Assembly: GCA_003285105.1 (NCBI GenBank)
Contig: CP030158.1
Span: 2,208,501 to 2,272,500, forward strand
DNA from: Roseithermus sacchariphilus
GTDB lineage: Bacteria; Bacteroidota; Rhodothermia; Rhodothermales; MEBIC09517
Direction: 5' to 3'
Length of the DNA: 64,000 nucleotides
Both the position numbers and the translations under genes were made by a program. Shown piece after piece: positions 8,845-17,299 of the stretch (position 1 is the stretch's first letter; every line of letters starts with the position of its first letter). The notes below the pieces were generated by a model. It saw nothing but the letters and a program-made list of their open reading frames with translations. It did no database searches and was not told where the DNA came from.

Positions 8845-11418
8845 ATGAAGCTTCGGTACTATGCCATCGGGCTACTTGCGGTCTTCGCCGTAGCCATGAC
8901 GGGCCCCCTGCAGGCCCGGGCACAGGGCAGCGAACTCGTCGTCGAGTGGGCTGATGCCAACGGCGACGTCATCGTCAACGCCCTGCGCGACGCCATCGCC
9001 AACGATACCGACCGGCCCGCCGATCGCGTCTACGTGCTCAAGCGCGGCGGCTTCTACTGGATCGAGGACCGCATCCAGTACGACGGCTTTCACCTGCGCA
9101 TCCGGGGGCAAACCGCCGAGGAGGCGGATCCGGAGGAGGCCTTCGTCTGTGGCCCGGCCTTCAATGAGGATTGTGGCCCGGCCATCATCCAGCGCGTCCG
9201 CCGCGAGGATCAGTCCATCGACCCCGTCATGATCCAGAATACGGGGGAAGGGAGCCACCTCACCATCCGCAACGTCTGGCTCATGGGGCAGGACAGCGAC
9301 GGCATTACGACGGCCTACGAGCAGATCCAGCTCGATGCCACCAACGCGCGCTTCGTATTCGATAACGTCATCTTCGACCGCAACGACTGGCACTTCCTCG
9401 GGCCCAATGCCTCGGGGGTGAGCATGTTCGTCACCAACTCGGTCTTCCGTAACATCCACGGCCCCTCGCAGCAATGGGAAGGCCTGGCCGTTCGGTTCGA
9501 AGTCGGGGCGGATTCGGTGGTGTTCGACAACAACACCTTCCTCAACATCGGGTTTACCCCTTTCCAGTCCGAAGCCGCGCCGATGAACTACTTCCGTGCC
9601 AACCACAACACGTTCGTCAACATCGGGCGTAGCTTCCAGGCCGGCGCGTTGTGGAAGGAGGCGTACATCACCAACAACGTCTTCATCAACCCGTTCTGGC
9701 ACGGGGAGCAGCCTTCCGAGTACAACGACCCCGACCGGGAGGACCCCTACACGGGCTTCTTCGCCATCAGCGCGTTGCCGGCTCGCTTTGGTACCAACTT
9801 CGACCGCGAGATCGTCTTCGCCAACAACAGTTACTGGCGGGACCCGGCTCTGGAGGCCATGTACCCCGACAGCATCCGCATGCAGCCCATCGTGAACGAT
9901 ACGACGATGGGATACTTCAATGCGTTCGAGAACATGGTCTTCACCGACAACTACATCGGCGAGCGGCCCGACCTGGTGACGTACCCCGCGGACATCCTGG
10001 ACGACATGGTGGCCAACATCACCCAGATCCGGCTGGGCAACTCGGATTCGCCGACCTACCGCTGGGATCCGGGGCGGGACGAGGAGTGCTTCGTGTGCAA
10101 CATCTGGCCGTTGCCCGAGAACTTCTCCTATACCAACCAGCAGTTGATGGCCGGAGGCACCGACGGCCTGCCGCTGGGGGACCTCAACTGGTTCCCGGAG
10201 GCCAAGGCGACCTACGAGGCGAACAAGGCCGAGTTCGTGGCCGAGATCGAGGCGATGGCCGAAGGGGTCACGCTCGAGTCGGTGCTGCTCACGGAGGCCG
10301 AAGACGGCGTGACCAATGAGCAGGCGGCGGTCGAGGCCTTCGATGGGTTTGCCAGCTTCTTCATGCAGGGCAGCGGCTACATCGAGTGGACCTTTACGCT
10401 GGAGCAGGCCGGGACGTACGGGCTGAACCTGCACACCAACATGCGCACAGAGACGCAGCGCGGCCAGCGCATCCTGGTCGATGGTACGAACCTCCGCAAT
10501 AACTCGAACTTCGGCGAATACTACTTCTGTACGGCCGCACAGGAGGGATGCCCGAGCCCGATTCCGGGTCAGCAGTGGACCACCGTGGAGATCCGTGCAG
10601 ATGGATTGATCGAAGGCGCCGAGGCGCTGACCATGGAGGCCGGGACGCACACCGTGCGGATCGAGCCTTCCTGGGGATGGCAGGGCTTCAGCGGCGTGGA
10701 CATCGTCGACGGCGGCGGGAACGTCGTCGTGCAGAACCGGGCCATCGATGCCCGCTACGAAGGCGTGCAGGCCGAATGCGAAGGGGCGGAATACTGCCCG
10801 CAGGGATTCCGCTCGGTGCTGCTCAATGCCGGGGGGCAGGTATCCTGGAACGTGGAGGCCCCCTACGACGGGTCGTATACGGTGCGCGTGTTCTACCAGG
10901 CCTCCGAAGGGCCGGTGACGGGTCAGGTGCTGGTCGATGATCAGGTGGTGTTGTCCGGCGTCACCTTCGACGGGGAAGCCGGCGACCCCTCCGGCCGCGA
11001 CCTCTTCACCGAGTCGTTCACCATGGCGCCGGGGGTTCGCAAGATCACCATCGCCACCGATCAGGGCGGGCTCCGCATCGATTACATTCAGGTGCTTGCC
11101 TTTGGCGGATCGACGGCGACCGAGCCGGACGAGCTGCCGGCCGGCTACTCGCTCTCGCAGAATTACCCGAACCCGTTCAACCCGACGACGACCATCGTCT
11201 ACTCCCTGGCCGAGCCGGGAGCCGTGCGCCTGACGATCTACGACCTGCTCGGGCGGGAAGTGCGCACGCTCGTCGACCGGGACATGCCTGCCGGTACGTT
11301 CCGTGTCACCTGGGACGGTACCGGCGCGGAGGGGAGCCTCGTGGCCAGCGGGCTGTACCTGTACCGTCTGGAGACGGCCGTCGGGCAGCAGACCCGCGCC
11401 ATGGTTTTCCTGAAGTAA
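8845..11418 (+). CDS. Secreted right-handed beta-helix protein with two carbohydrate-binding-like modules and a T9SS sorting domain
   Basis: This 857-residue protein starts at the ATG at 8845, eight bases after a good GGAGGAG ribosome site. Signal peptide about 1-26. Residues 70-400 show repeated short strands with Asn ladders (FDNVIFDRNDW, FVTNSVFRNI, FDNNTFLNI, YRANHNTFVNI style), the pattern of a parallel beta-helix as in pectate lyase-like folds. Residues about 490-640 and 645-770 look like two CBM6/CBM35-type beta-sandwich modules (YIEWTFTLEQAGTYGLNLH; VSWNVEAPYDGSYTVRVFY). The C-terminus (SLSQNYPNPFNPTTTI .. SGLYLYRLE) is a T9SS type A sorting domain, so it is a surface or secreted protein. 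No lyase catalytic residues can be assigned. Its place between the mannan receptor and the symporter suggests a glycan-related role. Confidence 0.85.
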   Translation: MKLRYYAIGLLAVFAVAMTGPLQARAQGSELVVEWADANGDVIVNALRDAIANDTDRPADRVYVLKRGGFYWIEDRIQYDGFHLRIRGQTAEEADPEEAFVCGPAFNEDCGPAIIQRVRREDQSIDPVMIQNTGEGSHLTIRNVWLMGQDSDGITTAYEQIQLDATNARFVFDNVIFDRNDWHFLGPNASGVSMFVTNSVFRNIHGPSQQWEGLAVRFEVGADSVVFDNNTFLNIGFTPFQSEAAPMNYFRANHNTFVNIGRSFQAGALWKEAYITNNVFINPFWHGEQPSEYNDPDREDPYTGFFAISALPARFGTNFDREIVFANNSYWRDPALEAMYPDSIRMQPIVNDTTMGYFNAFENMVFTDNYIGERPDLVTYPADILDDMVANITQIRLGNSDSPTYRWDPGRDEECFVCNIWPLPENFSYTNQQLMAGGTDGLPLGDLNWFPEAKATYEANKAEFVAEIEAMAEGVTLESVLLTEAEDGVTNEQAAVEAFDGFASFFMQGSGYIEWTFTLEQAGTYGLNLHTNMRTETQRGQRILVDGTNLRNNSNFGEYYFCTAAQEGCPSPIPGQQWTTVEIRADGLIEGAEALTMEAGTHTVRIEPSWGWQGFSGVDIVDGGGNVVVQNRAIDARYEGVQAECEGAEYCPQGFRSVLLNAGGQVSWNVEAPYDGSYTVRVFYQASEGPVTGQVLVDDQVVLSGVTFDGEAGDPSGRDLFTESFTMAPGVRKITIATDQGGLRIDYIQVLAFGGSTATEPDELPAGYSLSQNYPNPFNPTTTIVYSLAEPGAVRLTIYDLLGREVRTLVDRDMPAGTFRVTWDGTGAEGSLVASGLYLYRLETAVGQQTRAMVFLK

Positions 11419-11446
11419 CCTTTCCGAGGCTTTGCTCATGCCGAGC

Positions 11447-11481
11447 CCACCGGGAGGCGGCCATCCGCCGCCTCCCGGTGG
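11447..11481 (+). terminator. Hairpin between the beta-helix and symporter genes
   Basis: A perfect 14-bp inverted repeat (CCACCGGGAGGCGG, 11447-11460; CCGCCTCCCGGTGG, 11468-11481) with a 7-nt loop, followed by CATTTC. It is a probable terminator or processing site separating the secreted-protein part of the locus from the catabolic part. Confidence 0.6.
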
Positions 11482-11568
11482 CATTTCGGGCCGTGCCGTA
11501 CCGGTGGGGGGCGATCCACCCGGTACCTGCCGGTCGATCCCGCCTCCCCTGCAGCCCCCACGGCGTCC

Positions 11569-13455
11569 ATGAACCTCCACGTCATCGACCTGCTCATCAT
11601 CGCTGCCTACGTGCTGGCGACGGTCGGCATCGGGTTCTGGATCTCGAAGCACGCCTCGAAGAACATCCGGAACTACTTCCTGGGTGGGAACGCCATCCCG
11701 TGGTATGCCCTCGGCCTGTCGAACGCCTCCGGGATGTTCGACATCAGCGGGACGATGTGGATGGTCTATCTACTGTTCATCTATGGCCTCAAGAGCGTCT
11801 GGATTCCCTGGCTGTGGCCGGTGTTCAACCAGATCTTTCTGATGGTCTATCTGTCGATCTGGCTCCGGCGCTCCGGGGTGATGACGGGGGCGGAGTGGAT
11901 CACCTTCCGCTTCGGCGAAAGCCGTGGGGCGCACCTGGCCCATCTCATCGTCGTCCTCTTCGCCGTCATCAACGTGATCGGCTTCCTGGCTTACGGCTTC
12001 ATCGGCATCGGGAAGTTCGCCGCCACCTTCATCCCCTTCGAACTGTCCGCCGATCCCGTCACCAACGTCAACCTCTACGGCCTCCTCATCACGGCCCTCA
12101 CCACGCTCTATGTCGTGAAAGGCGGCATGTTCAGCGTCGTCTTTACCGAGGTGCTGCAGTTCTTCGTCATGACGGCGGCGTGCATCGGCGTGGGGATCGT
12201 CGCGATGCAGCAGGTGTCCCCGGCCCTGCTGGATCGGGTGGTGCCCGAGGGCTGGCATGACGTGTTCTTCGGCTGGACGCTGGACCTGGACTGGTCGGGG
12301 CTCATGGACGAGGCCAACCGGCGGATTGCCAGCGACGGCTGGGAGTGGTTCTCGATCTTCTTCATGCTGATGCTCTTCAAAGGCTTCCTGCAGAGCATGG
12401 CCGGGCCCGCCCCCAACTACGACATGCAGCGGGTGCTCTCGGCCCGCACGCCGAGGGAGGCCGCGAAGATGAGCGGGCTCGTCAGCCTGGTGTTGCTCAT
12501 CCCGCGCTACATGCTCATCACCGGCCTGACGGTGCTCGCGCTGGTCTACTACAGCGACGAGCTGAATGCAATGGGGAGCGCGGTGGACTTCGAGCTGGTG
12601 CTGCCTTTCGCCATGCGCGAGTTCATCCCGGTGGGGTTGCTCGGGTTGCTCATTGCGGCGCTGCTGGCGGCGTTCATGTCCACCTATGCCGCCACGGTCA
12701 ACGCCGCGCCGGCCTACCTCGTCAACGACATCTACAAACGCTACATCAACCCGAACGCCTCTGAGAAAACCTATGTGTGGATGAGCTATGCCGCGTCGTT
12801 GCTGGTGGTGGTCATCGGAACGGCGTTCGGCTTCTTCATCCCCACGCTGAACCAGGTGGTGCTGTGGATCGTGGGGGCGCTGTATGGGGGGTACACGGCG
12901 GCGAACGTGCTCAAGTGGCACTGGTGGCGGTTCAACAGCTACGGCTATTTCTGGGGCATGACCGCCGGGATCGTATCGGCGGCCGTCGTCCCGGAGATCA
13001 TGAGCCGACTCTTCGGCCCGGACGCCTTCGGCGAGGCCGCCCCCGTCTTCGCGTTTCCCGTCATTCTCGGCTTTTCGCTCATCGGCTGCATCGCTGGCAG
13101 CCTGCTGACGCCGCCCGACGACGAGGCGGTGCTGAAGACCTTCTACCTGAAGGTCCGTCCCTGGGGCTTCTGGAAACCCATCGCGGAGAAGGTCCGGCAG
13201 GAGCACCCGGGTGTGCTCCCCAACCGCAATGCCCCCCGGGATCTGCTCAACGTGGTGGTGGGGATCGTCTGGCAGACGGCCCTGACGACGACCGGCATCT
13301 ACCTGGTCATCGAGGACGTCACGGGGCTGGCGGTCAGCATCGCCATCGTCGTCGTTACCTCGGTCTTCCTGAAGGTGAACTGGTACGACAAAATGGAAGA
13401 TGCCCCTCGCGATCACGTCGAGCCGACGGCAGCCCCCGCAGCCGCATCGCCCTGA
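11569..13455 (+). CDS. Sodium:solute symporter (SSS family), probable mannobiose/mannooligosaccharide importer
   Basis: The 628-residue polytopic protein has the SSS family N-terminus ([21 protein letters not shown], residues 6-26; the [15 protein letters not shown] motif after it) and roughly 13-14 hydrophobic segments. It sits directly upstream of GH130 and the 2-epimerase, which act in the cytoplasm on mannobiose, so it probably moves that disaccharide across the inner membrane with sodium. The family is sure; the substrate is inferred from context. A long charged linker ([21 protein letters not shown]) precedes the last two membrane segments, and a short Pro/Ala-rich tail ends the protein. 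The start ATG at 11569 lies 87 bp after the preceding hairpin. Confidence 0.9.
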   Translation: MNLHVIDLLIIAAYVLATVGIGFWISKHASKNIRNYFLGGNAIPWYALGLSNASGMFDISGTMWMVYLLFIYGLKSVWIPWLWPVFNQIFLMVYLSIWLRRSGVMTGAEWITFRFGESRGAHLAHLIVVLFAVINVIGFLAYGFIGIGKFAATFIPFELSADPVTNVNLYGLLITALTTLYVVKGGMFSVVFTEVLQFFVMTAACIGVGIVAMQQVSPALLDRVVPEGWHDVFFGWTLDLDWSGLMDEANRRIASDGWEWFSIFFMLMLFKGFLQSMAGPAPNYDMQRVLSARTPREAAKMSGLVSLVLLIPRYMLITGLTVLALVYYSDELNAMGSAVDFELVLPFAMREFIPVGLLGLLIAALLAAFMSTYAATVNAAPAYLVNDIYKRYINPNASEKTYVWMSYAASLLVVVIGTAFGFFIPTLNQVVLWIVGALYGGYTAANVLKWHWWRFNSYGYFWGMTAGIVSAAVVPEIMSRLFGPDAFGEAAPVFAFPVILGFSLIGCIAGSLLTPPDDEAVLKTFYLKVRPWGFWKPIAEKVRQEHPGVLPNRNAPRDLLNVVVGIVWQTALTTTGIYLVIEDVTGLAVSIAIVVVTSVFLKVNWYDKMEDAPRDHVEPTAAPAAASP

Positions 13456-13538
13456 GACCCCGGCCTGAGGCCCGCCCTGCGGCCCGCCGCTATCCGACCC
13501 GGCATCCCGACCCCCTGACTCCCGACCCCCGCGTGCTC

Positions 13539-14753
13539 ATGAGTATGGCACACCGTATGACCGCTCGCCCGGACGAAGCCTTTGCCAGCCGCCTGCGCCG
13601 GTTGCAGCAGGCCCATCATGCGCTGATCGAGCGGCCCAACGTTCGGCAGGAATCGACGCACGGCATCTACGAGCGCTATGCGTATCCCGTCCTCACGGCC
13701 GAACACACGCCGCTCTTCTGGCGGTACGATCTGGACCCGCGCACCAACCCGCACCTGATGGAGCGGATGGGCATCAACGCCGTCTTCAACCCCGGAGCGA
13801 TCCTGCACGAAGGGCGGTACCTGCTCGTGGCGCGCGTCGAAGGGGCCGACCGCAAGTCGTTCTTTGCCGTGGCCGAGAGCCCGACCGGCATTGACCGGTT
13901 CCGCTTCTGGGATGAACCCGTGGTGCTGCCCGAAACGGATCGGCCGGACGTGAACGTGTATGACATGCGGCTGACCCGGCACGAGGACGGGTGGATCTAC
14001 GGGGTGTTCTGCACGGAGCGAAAGGACCCGGCGGCACCGCCCGGAGACACGTCCGCCGCCGAGGCCCAGTGTGGCATTGCGCGTACGAGGGATCTGAAGA
14101 CCTGGGAGCGGCTGCCCGACCTGCGCACGCCGTCGCCGCAGCAGCGCAACGCGGTGTTGCACCCGGCGTTCGTCGAGGGCCGGTATGCTTTCTACACCCG
14201 CCCCCAGGATGGCTTCATCGAAGCGGGGTCGGGCGGGGGGATCGGCTGGGGGCTGTGCGACGACATCACCCACGCCGTCCTGGAGCACGAGACGATCATC
14301 GACCCGAAGGTCTATCACACCATCAAGGAAGCCAAGAACGGACAGGGCCCCCCGCCGATCCGGACCGAGGCGGGATGGCTGCACCTGGCGCACGGGGTGC
14401 GGGGCACGGCGGCCGGGCTGCGCTATGTGTGCTACCTGTTCCTGACGGCCCTCGATGAGCCCTGGCGCGTCACGCACGCGCCCGGCGGGTACCTGATCGC
14501 CCCGGAGGGCGAGGAACGCGTCGGCGACGTCTCGAACGTGGTCTTCTGCAATGGCTGGATCGTCAATGAGGCCGGAGAGGTGTTCATCTACTATGCCTCG
14601 TCGGACACGCGCGCGCACGTCGCCACGACCACCGTCGAGCGGTTGCTGGATTACGCGATCCATACTCCTCCGGACGGAGGACGCTCGGCGGTGTGTGTGC
14701 AGCAGCGCCTCGACCTGATCCGCCGGAACCTGGACGTGCTCCGACGGGGATGA
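13539..14753 (+). CDS. GH130 4-O-beta-D-mannosyl-D-glucose phosphorylase
   Basis: The enzyme (404 aa, no signal peptide, cytoplasmic) cleaves mannosyl-beta-1,4-glucose with phosphate to mannose 1-phosphate and glucose. GH130 five-bladed propeller motifs are visible: [23 protein letters not shown] (read as NAVFNPGAI and YLLVARVEG), then [13 protein letters not shown], where Asp142 is the expected general acid, and later [15 protein letters not shown] and [11 protein letters not shown]. The following gene, the 2-epimerase, makes exactly this substrate from mannobiose, supporting the GH130 subfamily 1 assignment over a mannan-oligosaccharide phosphorylase. The ATG at 13539 has no clear ribosome site; a Met two codons later is equally possible. 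It ends three bases before the epimerase start. Confidence 0.93.
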   Translation: MSMAHRMTARPDEAFASRLRRLQQAHHALIERPNVRQESTHGIYERYAYPVLTAEHTPLFWRYDLDPRTNPHLMERMGINAVFNPGAILHEGRYLLVARVEGADRKSFFAVAESPTGIDRFRFWDEPVVLPETDRPDVNVYDMRLTRHEDGWIYGVFCTERKDPAAPPGDTSAAEAQCGIARTRDLKTWERLPDLRTPSPQQRNAVLHPAFVEGRYAFYTRPQDGFIEAGSGGGIGWGLCDDITHAVLEHETIIDPKVYHTIKEAKNGQGPPPIRTEAGWLHLAHGVRGTAAGLRYVCYLFLTALDEPWRVTHAPGGYLIAPEGEERVGDVSNVVFCNGWIVNEAGEVFIYYASSDTRAHVATTTVERLLDYAIHTPPDGGRSAVCVQQRLDLIRRNLDVLRRG

Positions 14754-14756
14754 ACT

Positions 14757-15998
14757 ATGGATCCGTTTGCTGTGCTGCCGACGCTGAAGCGCGAACTGCG
14801 TCACGAACTGACCCGGAATATCCTGCCCTTCTGGGCCGGGCGCACGCTCGATGAGGTCCACGGCGGCTTCGTCGGCCGCATCGACGGGGCTCACGTGGTC
14901 GATGCCCGCGCGCCGAAGAGCGGCATCCTGAACGCCCGGCTCCTCTGGACCTTTTCCGCCGCGTTACGGGCGCTGGGGGAGGAGGCCTGCCGCCCCCTGG
15001 CCGACCGGGCCTGCACGGAGTTGCTCGGGCGCTTCTGGGATCCCGTCCACGGCGGCGTCTACTGGATGCTCGACCATCGAGGACACCTCCTGGACGCACG
15101 CAAGCACATCTACGGCCAGGCCTTCGCCCTCTACGGGCTGAGCGAATACTACCGGGCCACCGGCCGCGAGGATGCCCTCAGGCATGCCATTGCGCTGTTT
15201 CGCCAGATCGAACACGTGGCGGCCGACCGGGCGCACGGCGGCTACATCGAAGCCTTCAGCCGGGACTGGGTGCCGCTCGACGACGTGCGGCTGAGCGAGA
15301 AGGACGCCGACGAGCGCAAAAGCATGAACACCCACCTGCATGTGCTGGAAGCCTACACCACCCTCTATGGCATCTGGCCCGACCCCTGGCTCCGCGAACG
15401 GCTGGAGGCGCTACTGACCCTGTTCCTGGAGGTCATCATCGACCCTGCATCCGGTCACCTGCACCTCTTTTTCGACGAGGACTGGACGCCCCGGTCTGCC
15501 ATCGTATCCTACGGGCACGACATCGAGGCGAGCTGGCTCCTGCTCGAAGCTGCCGACGTGCTGGGCATGGCGCCCGTGCGCGAGCGCGTGCGGACGGCCG
15601 CCCTGCGCATGGCCCGGGTCACCCTGGCCGAGGGCCTGGACGACGACGGCGGGCTCTTTTATGAGAAGAACGGCGGCCTCGACACGGACAAGCACTGGTG
15701 GCCGCAGGCCGAGGCCCTCGTGGGGTTCCTCAACGCCTATCAGGAAACGGGCGAGACGGATTTCCTGGCGGCGGCGCTGCGGGTGTGGGCCTTCACCCGG
15801 CGCTCGATCCTGGACGCACGGGGTGAGTGGTTCGGGCGCGTTGCCCGGGACGGCACCCCCTACCCCGAGGAGGACAAGGTGGGCCCCTGGAAATGCCCTT
15901 ACCACAACGCCCGTGCCTGTCTCGAAGGCATGCGGCGCATCGATCACTGGCTCGAAACCAGGGCGGGAGCCGATGCCGCCGGCCCTCCACACCCCTGA
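14757..15998 (+). CDS. Cellobiose 2-epimerase (acts on mannobiose)
   Basis: A 413-residue cytoplasmic (alpha/alpha)6-barrel enzyme of the N-acylglucosamine 2-epimerase superfamily. It converts the reducing-end mannose of beta-1,4-mannobiose into glucose, giving the GH130 substrate. Family hallmarks are NARLLWTFSAALRA, KHIYGQAFALYGLSEYY, NTHLHVLEAYTTLY, SYGHDIEASWLLLEA and DKHWWPQAEALVGFLNAY, including the conserved catalytic histidines in the last three. The C-terminus WKCPYHNARACLEGMRR is also characteristic. The start ATG at 14757 is three bases after the GH130 stop, indicating translational coupling. The length matches known cellobiose 2-epimerases (about 390-420). Confidence 0.94.
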   Translation: MDPFAVLPTLKRELRHELTRNILPFWAGRTLDEVHGGFVGRIDGAHVVDARAPKSGILNARLLWTFSAALRALGEEACRPLADRACTELLGRFWDPVHGGVYWMLDHRGHLLDARKHIYGQAFALYGLSEYYRATGREDALRHAIALFRQIEHVAADRAHGGYIEAFSRDWVPLDDVRLSEKDADERKSMNTHLHVLEAYTTLYGIWPDPWLRERLEALLTLFLEVIIDPASGHLHLFFDEDWTPRSAIVSYGHDIEASWLLLEAADVLGMAPVRERVRTAALRMARVTLAEGLDDDGGLFYEKNGGLDTDKHWWPQAEALVGFLNAYQETGETDFLAAALRVWAFTRRSILDARGEWFGRVARDGTPYPEEDKVGPWKCPYHNARACLEGMRRIDHWLETRAGADAAGPPHP

Positions 15999-16030
15999 TC
16001 CGATCTCCACGCTTTCATGTTCCTGACGCC

Positions 16031-17269
16031 ATGATTCGGCTCCGGTTCTCTCTCGGTCGAAGGGAGCACCCCGGCCCGGGCGGCTGGCACGCCGGGGCCG
16101 TCGGGCTGCTGCTGACCCTCGTGGGCGCGTGCACCCCTCTCGGACGCCCTGCCACGCCTCCGGTGACGCTGGCCGATGCCCGGGCCACCGACGAAACGCG
16201 GGCGCTTTTCGCCAACCTGCAGCGGCTGGCTCCCGACGCGCTGCTCTTCGGACATCAGGACGACCTGGCCTACGGCGTAACCTGGGTCCGCGAGCCGGGC
16301 CGCTCGGACGTCCGCGAGGTGGCCGGAGCCTACCCGGCCGTCTACGGCTGGGAACTCGGTAACCTGGAACTCGGCGCAGCGGCCAACCTCGACGGCGTCC
16401 GCTTCGACGACATGAAACGCTGGATCAAACAGGCTTACCGCCGGGGTGGGGTCATCACCATCAGCTGGCACATGAATAATCCCGTCTCCGGCGGCAACGC
16501 GTGGGACCGGACCCCCGCCGTCGAGGCCCTGCTGCCCGGCGGCTCCCATCACGCTACCTACCGCGCCTGGCTCGATCGCTTCGCCGACTTCGCCGGCGAC
16601 CTGAAGGTGGGTCCCCTGGCCTGGCTCGGCATCGGTACGCCGGTGCCGATCCTGTTCCGCCCGTTTCACGAGATGACCGGAAGCTGGTTCTGGTGGGGGG
16701 CCGACCACTGTGCCCCCGAGGCCTTCCGGCGGCTCTGGCGCTTCACCATCGAGTATCTTCGGGACGAGAAAGGGCTGCACCACCTGCTCTACGTCTATGC
16801 CCCGGATCGCTTCGAGACGGAAGACGAATACCTGGAGCGGTATCCCGGAGACGCCTACGTGGATCTGTTCGGCTATGACGATTACTTCACGCTCCAGGGC
16901 GAGGAGGGCCTGATGCAACTCCGCCGGCGCCTGGCAACGGTGGTCCGCCTCGCCGAGGAACGAGGCAAAGTGCCGGCCTTTACCGAAACCGGCTACGAAG
17001 GCATCCCCGACCCCGAGTGGTGGACCACGCGCCTCCTCACGGCCGTCCGGGACGACCCCGCGGCCCGGCGGGTCGCCTATGTACTGGTCTGGCGCAACGC
17101 TCCGGCCACCCGGCGATCCGGCCACTTCTACGCCCCCTTCCCCGGCCACCCGAGTGCGGCGGATTTCGTCCGGTTCTACCAGGACCCCTTCGTGCTGTTC
17201 GAGGACGAGCTGCCGGATCTGTACCGCTGGATGCCGGAGGAAACCCGGCCCCGGCCGGCCCACCCGTGA
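16031..17269 (+). CDS. GH26 endo-beta-1,4-mannanase, lipoprotein
   Basis: This 412-residue enzyme hydrolyses internal bonds of beta-mannans at the cell surface or in the periplasm. The ATG at 16031 gives a hydrophobic segment with lipobox-like LVGAC near residue 36. The GH26 fold shows FGHQDDLAYGVTW near the start of the domain, HMNNPVSGGNAW, acid/base Glu214 in RPFHEMTGSWFWWG and nucleophile Glu319 in FTETGYEG. No carbohydrate-binding module is present, unlike the larger Rhodothermus mannanase forms. It is 32 bp after the epimerase gene and 30 bp before the GH5 gene, all on one strand, so it forms part of the mannan operon. Confidence 0.94.
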   Translation: MIRLRFSLGRREHPGPGGWHAGAVGLLLTLVGACTPLGRPATPPVTLADARATDETRALFANLQRLAPDALLFGHQDDLAYGVTWVREPGRSDVREVAGAYPAVYGWELGNLELGAAANLDGVRFDDMKRWIKQAYRRGGVITISWHMNNPVSGGNAWDRTPAVEALLPGGSHHATYRAWLDRFADFAGDLKVGPLAWLGIGTPVPILFRPFHEMTGSWFWWGADHCAPEAFRRLWRFTIEYLRDEKGLHHLLYVYAPDRFETEDEYLERYPGDAYVDLFGYDDYFTLQGEEGLMQLRRRLATVVRLAEERGKVPAFTETGYEGIPDPEWWTTRLLTAVRDDPAARRVAYVLVWRNAPATRRSGHFYAPFPGHPSAADFVRFYQDPFVLFEDELPDLYRWMPEETRPRPAHP

Positions 17270-17299
17270 TTGACCCCCTCTTCTGCGACGGTGCCATCC

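Noticed and set aside
8872-11652. Long open frame (926 codons) on the minus strand opposite the beta-helix gene
   Set aside because: It is antisense to a protein with clear domains, a signal peptide and a sorting domain. Its sequence is Arg/Val/Gly/Asp-biased, as expected for the complement of GC-rich codons.
12777-13538. Extension of the GH130 frame upstream into the symporter gene
   Set aside because: The extra residues overlap the SSS gene in another frame and show no GH130 features; homology begins shortly after the ATG at 13539.
15827-16030. Upstream extension of the GH26 gene
   Set aside because: It overlaps the end of the epimerase gene in another frame, and the lipoprotein signal begins at the ATG at 16031.
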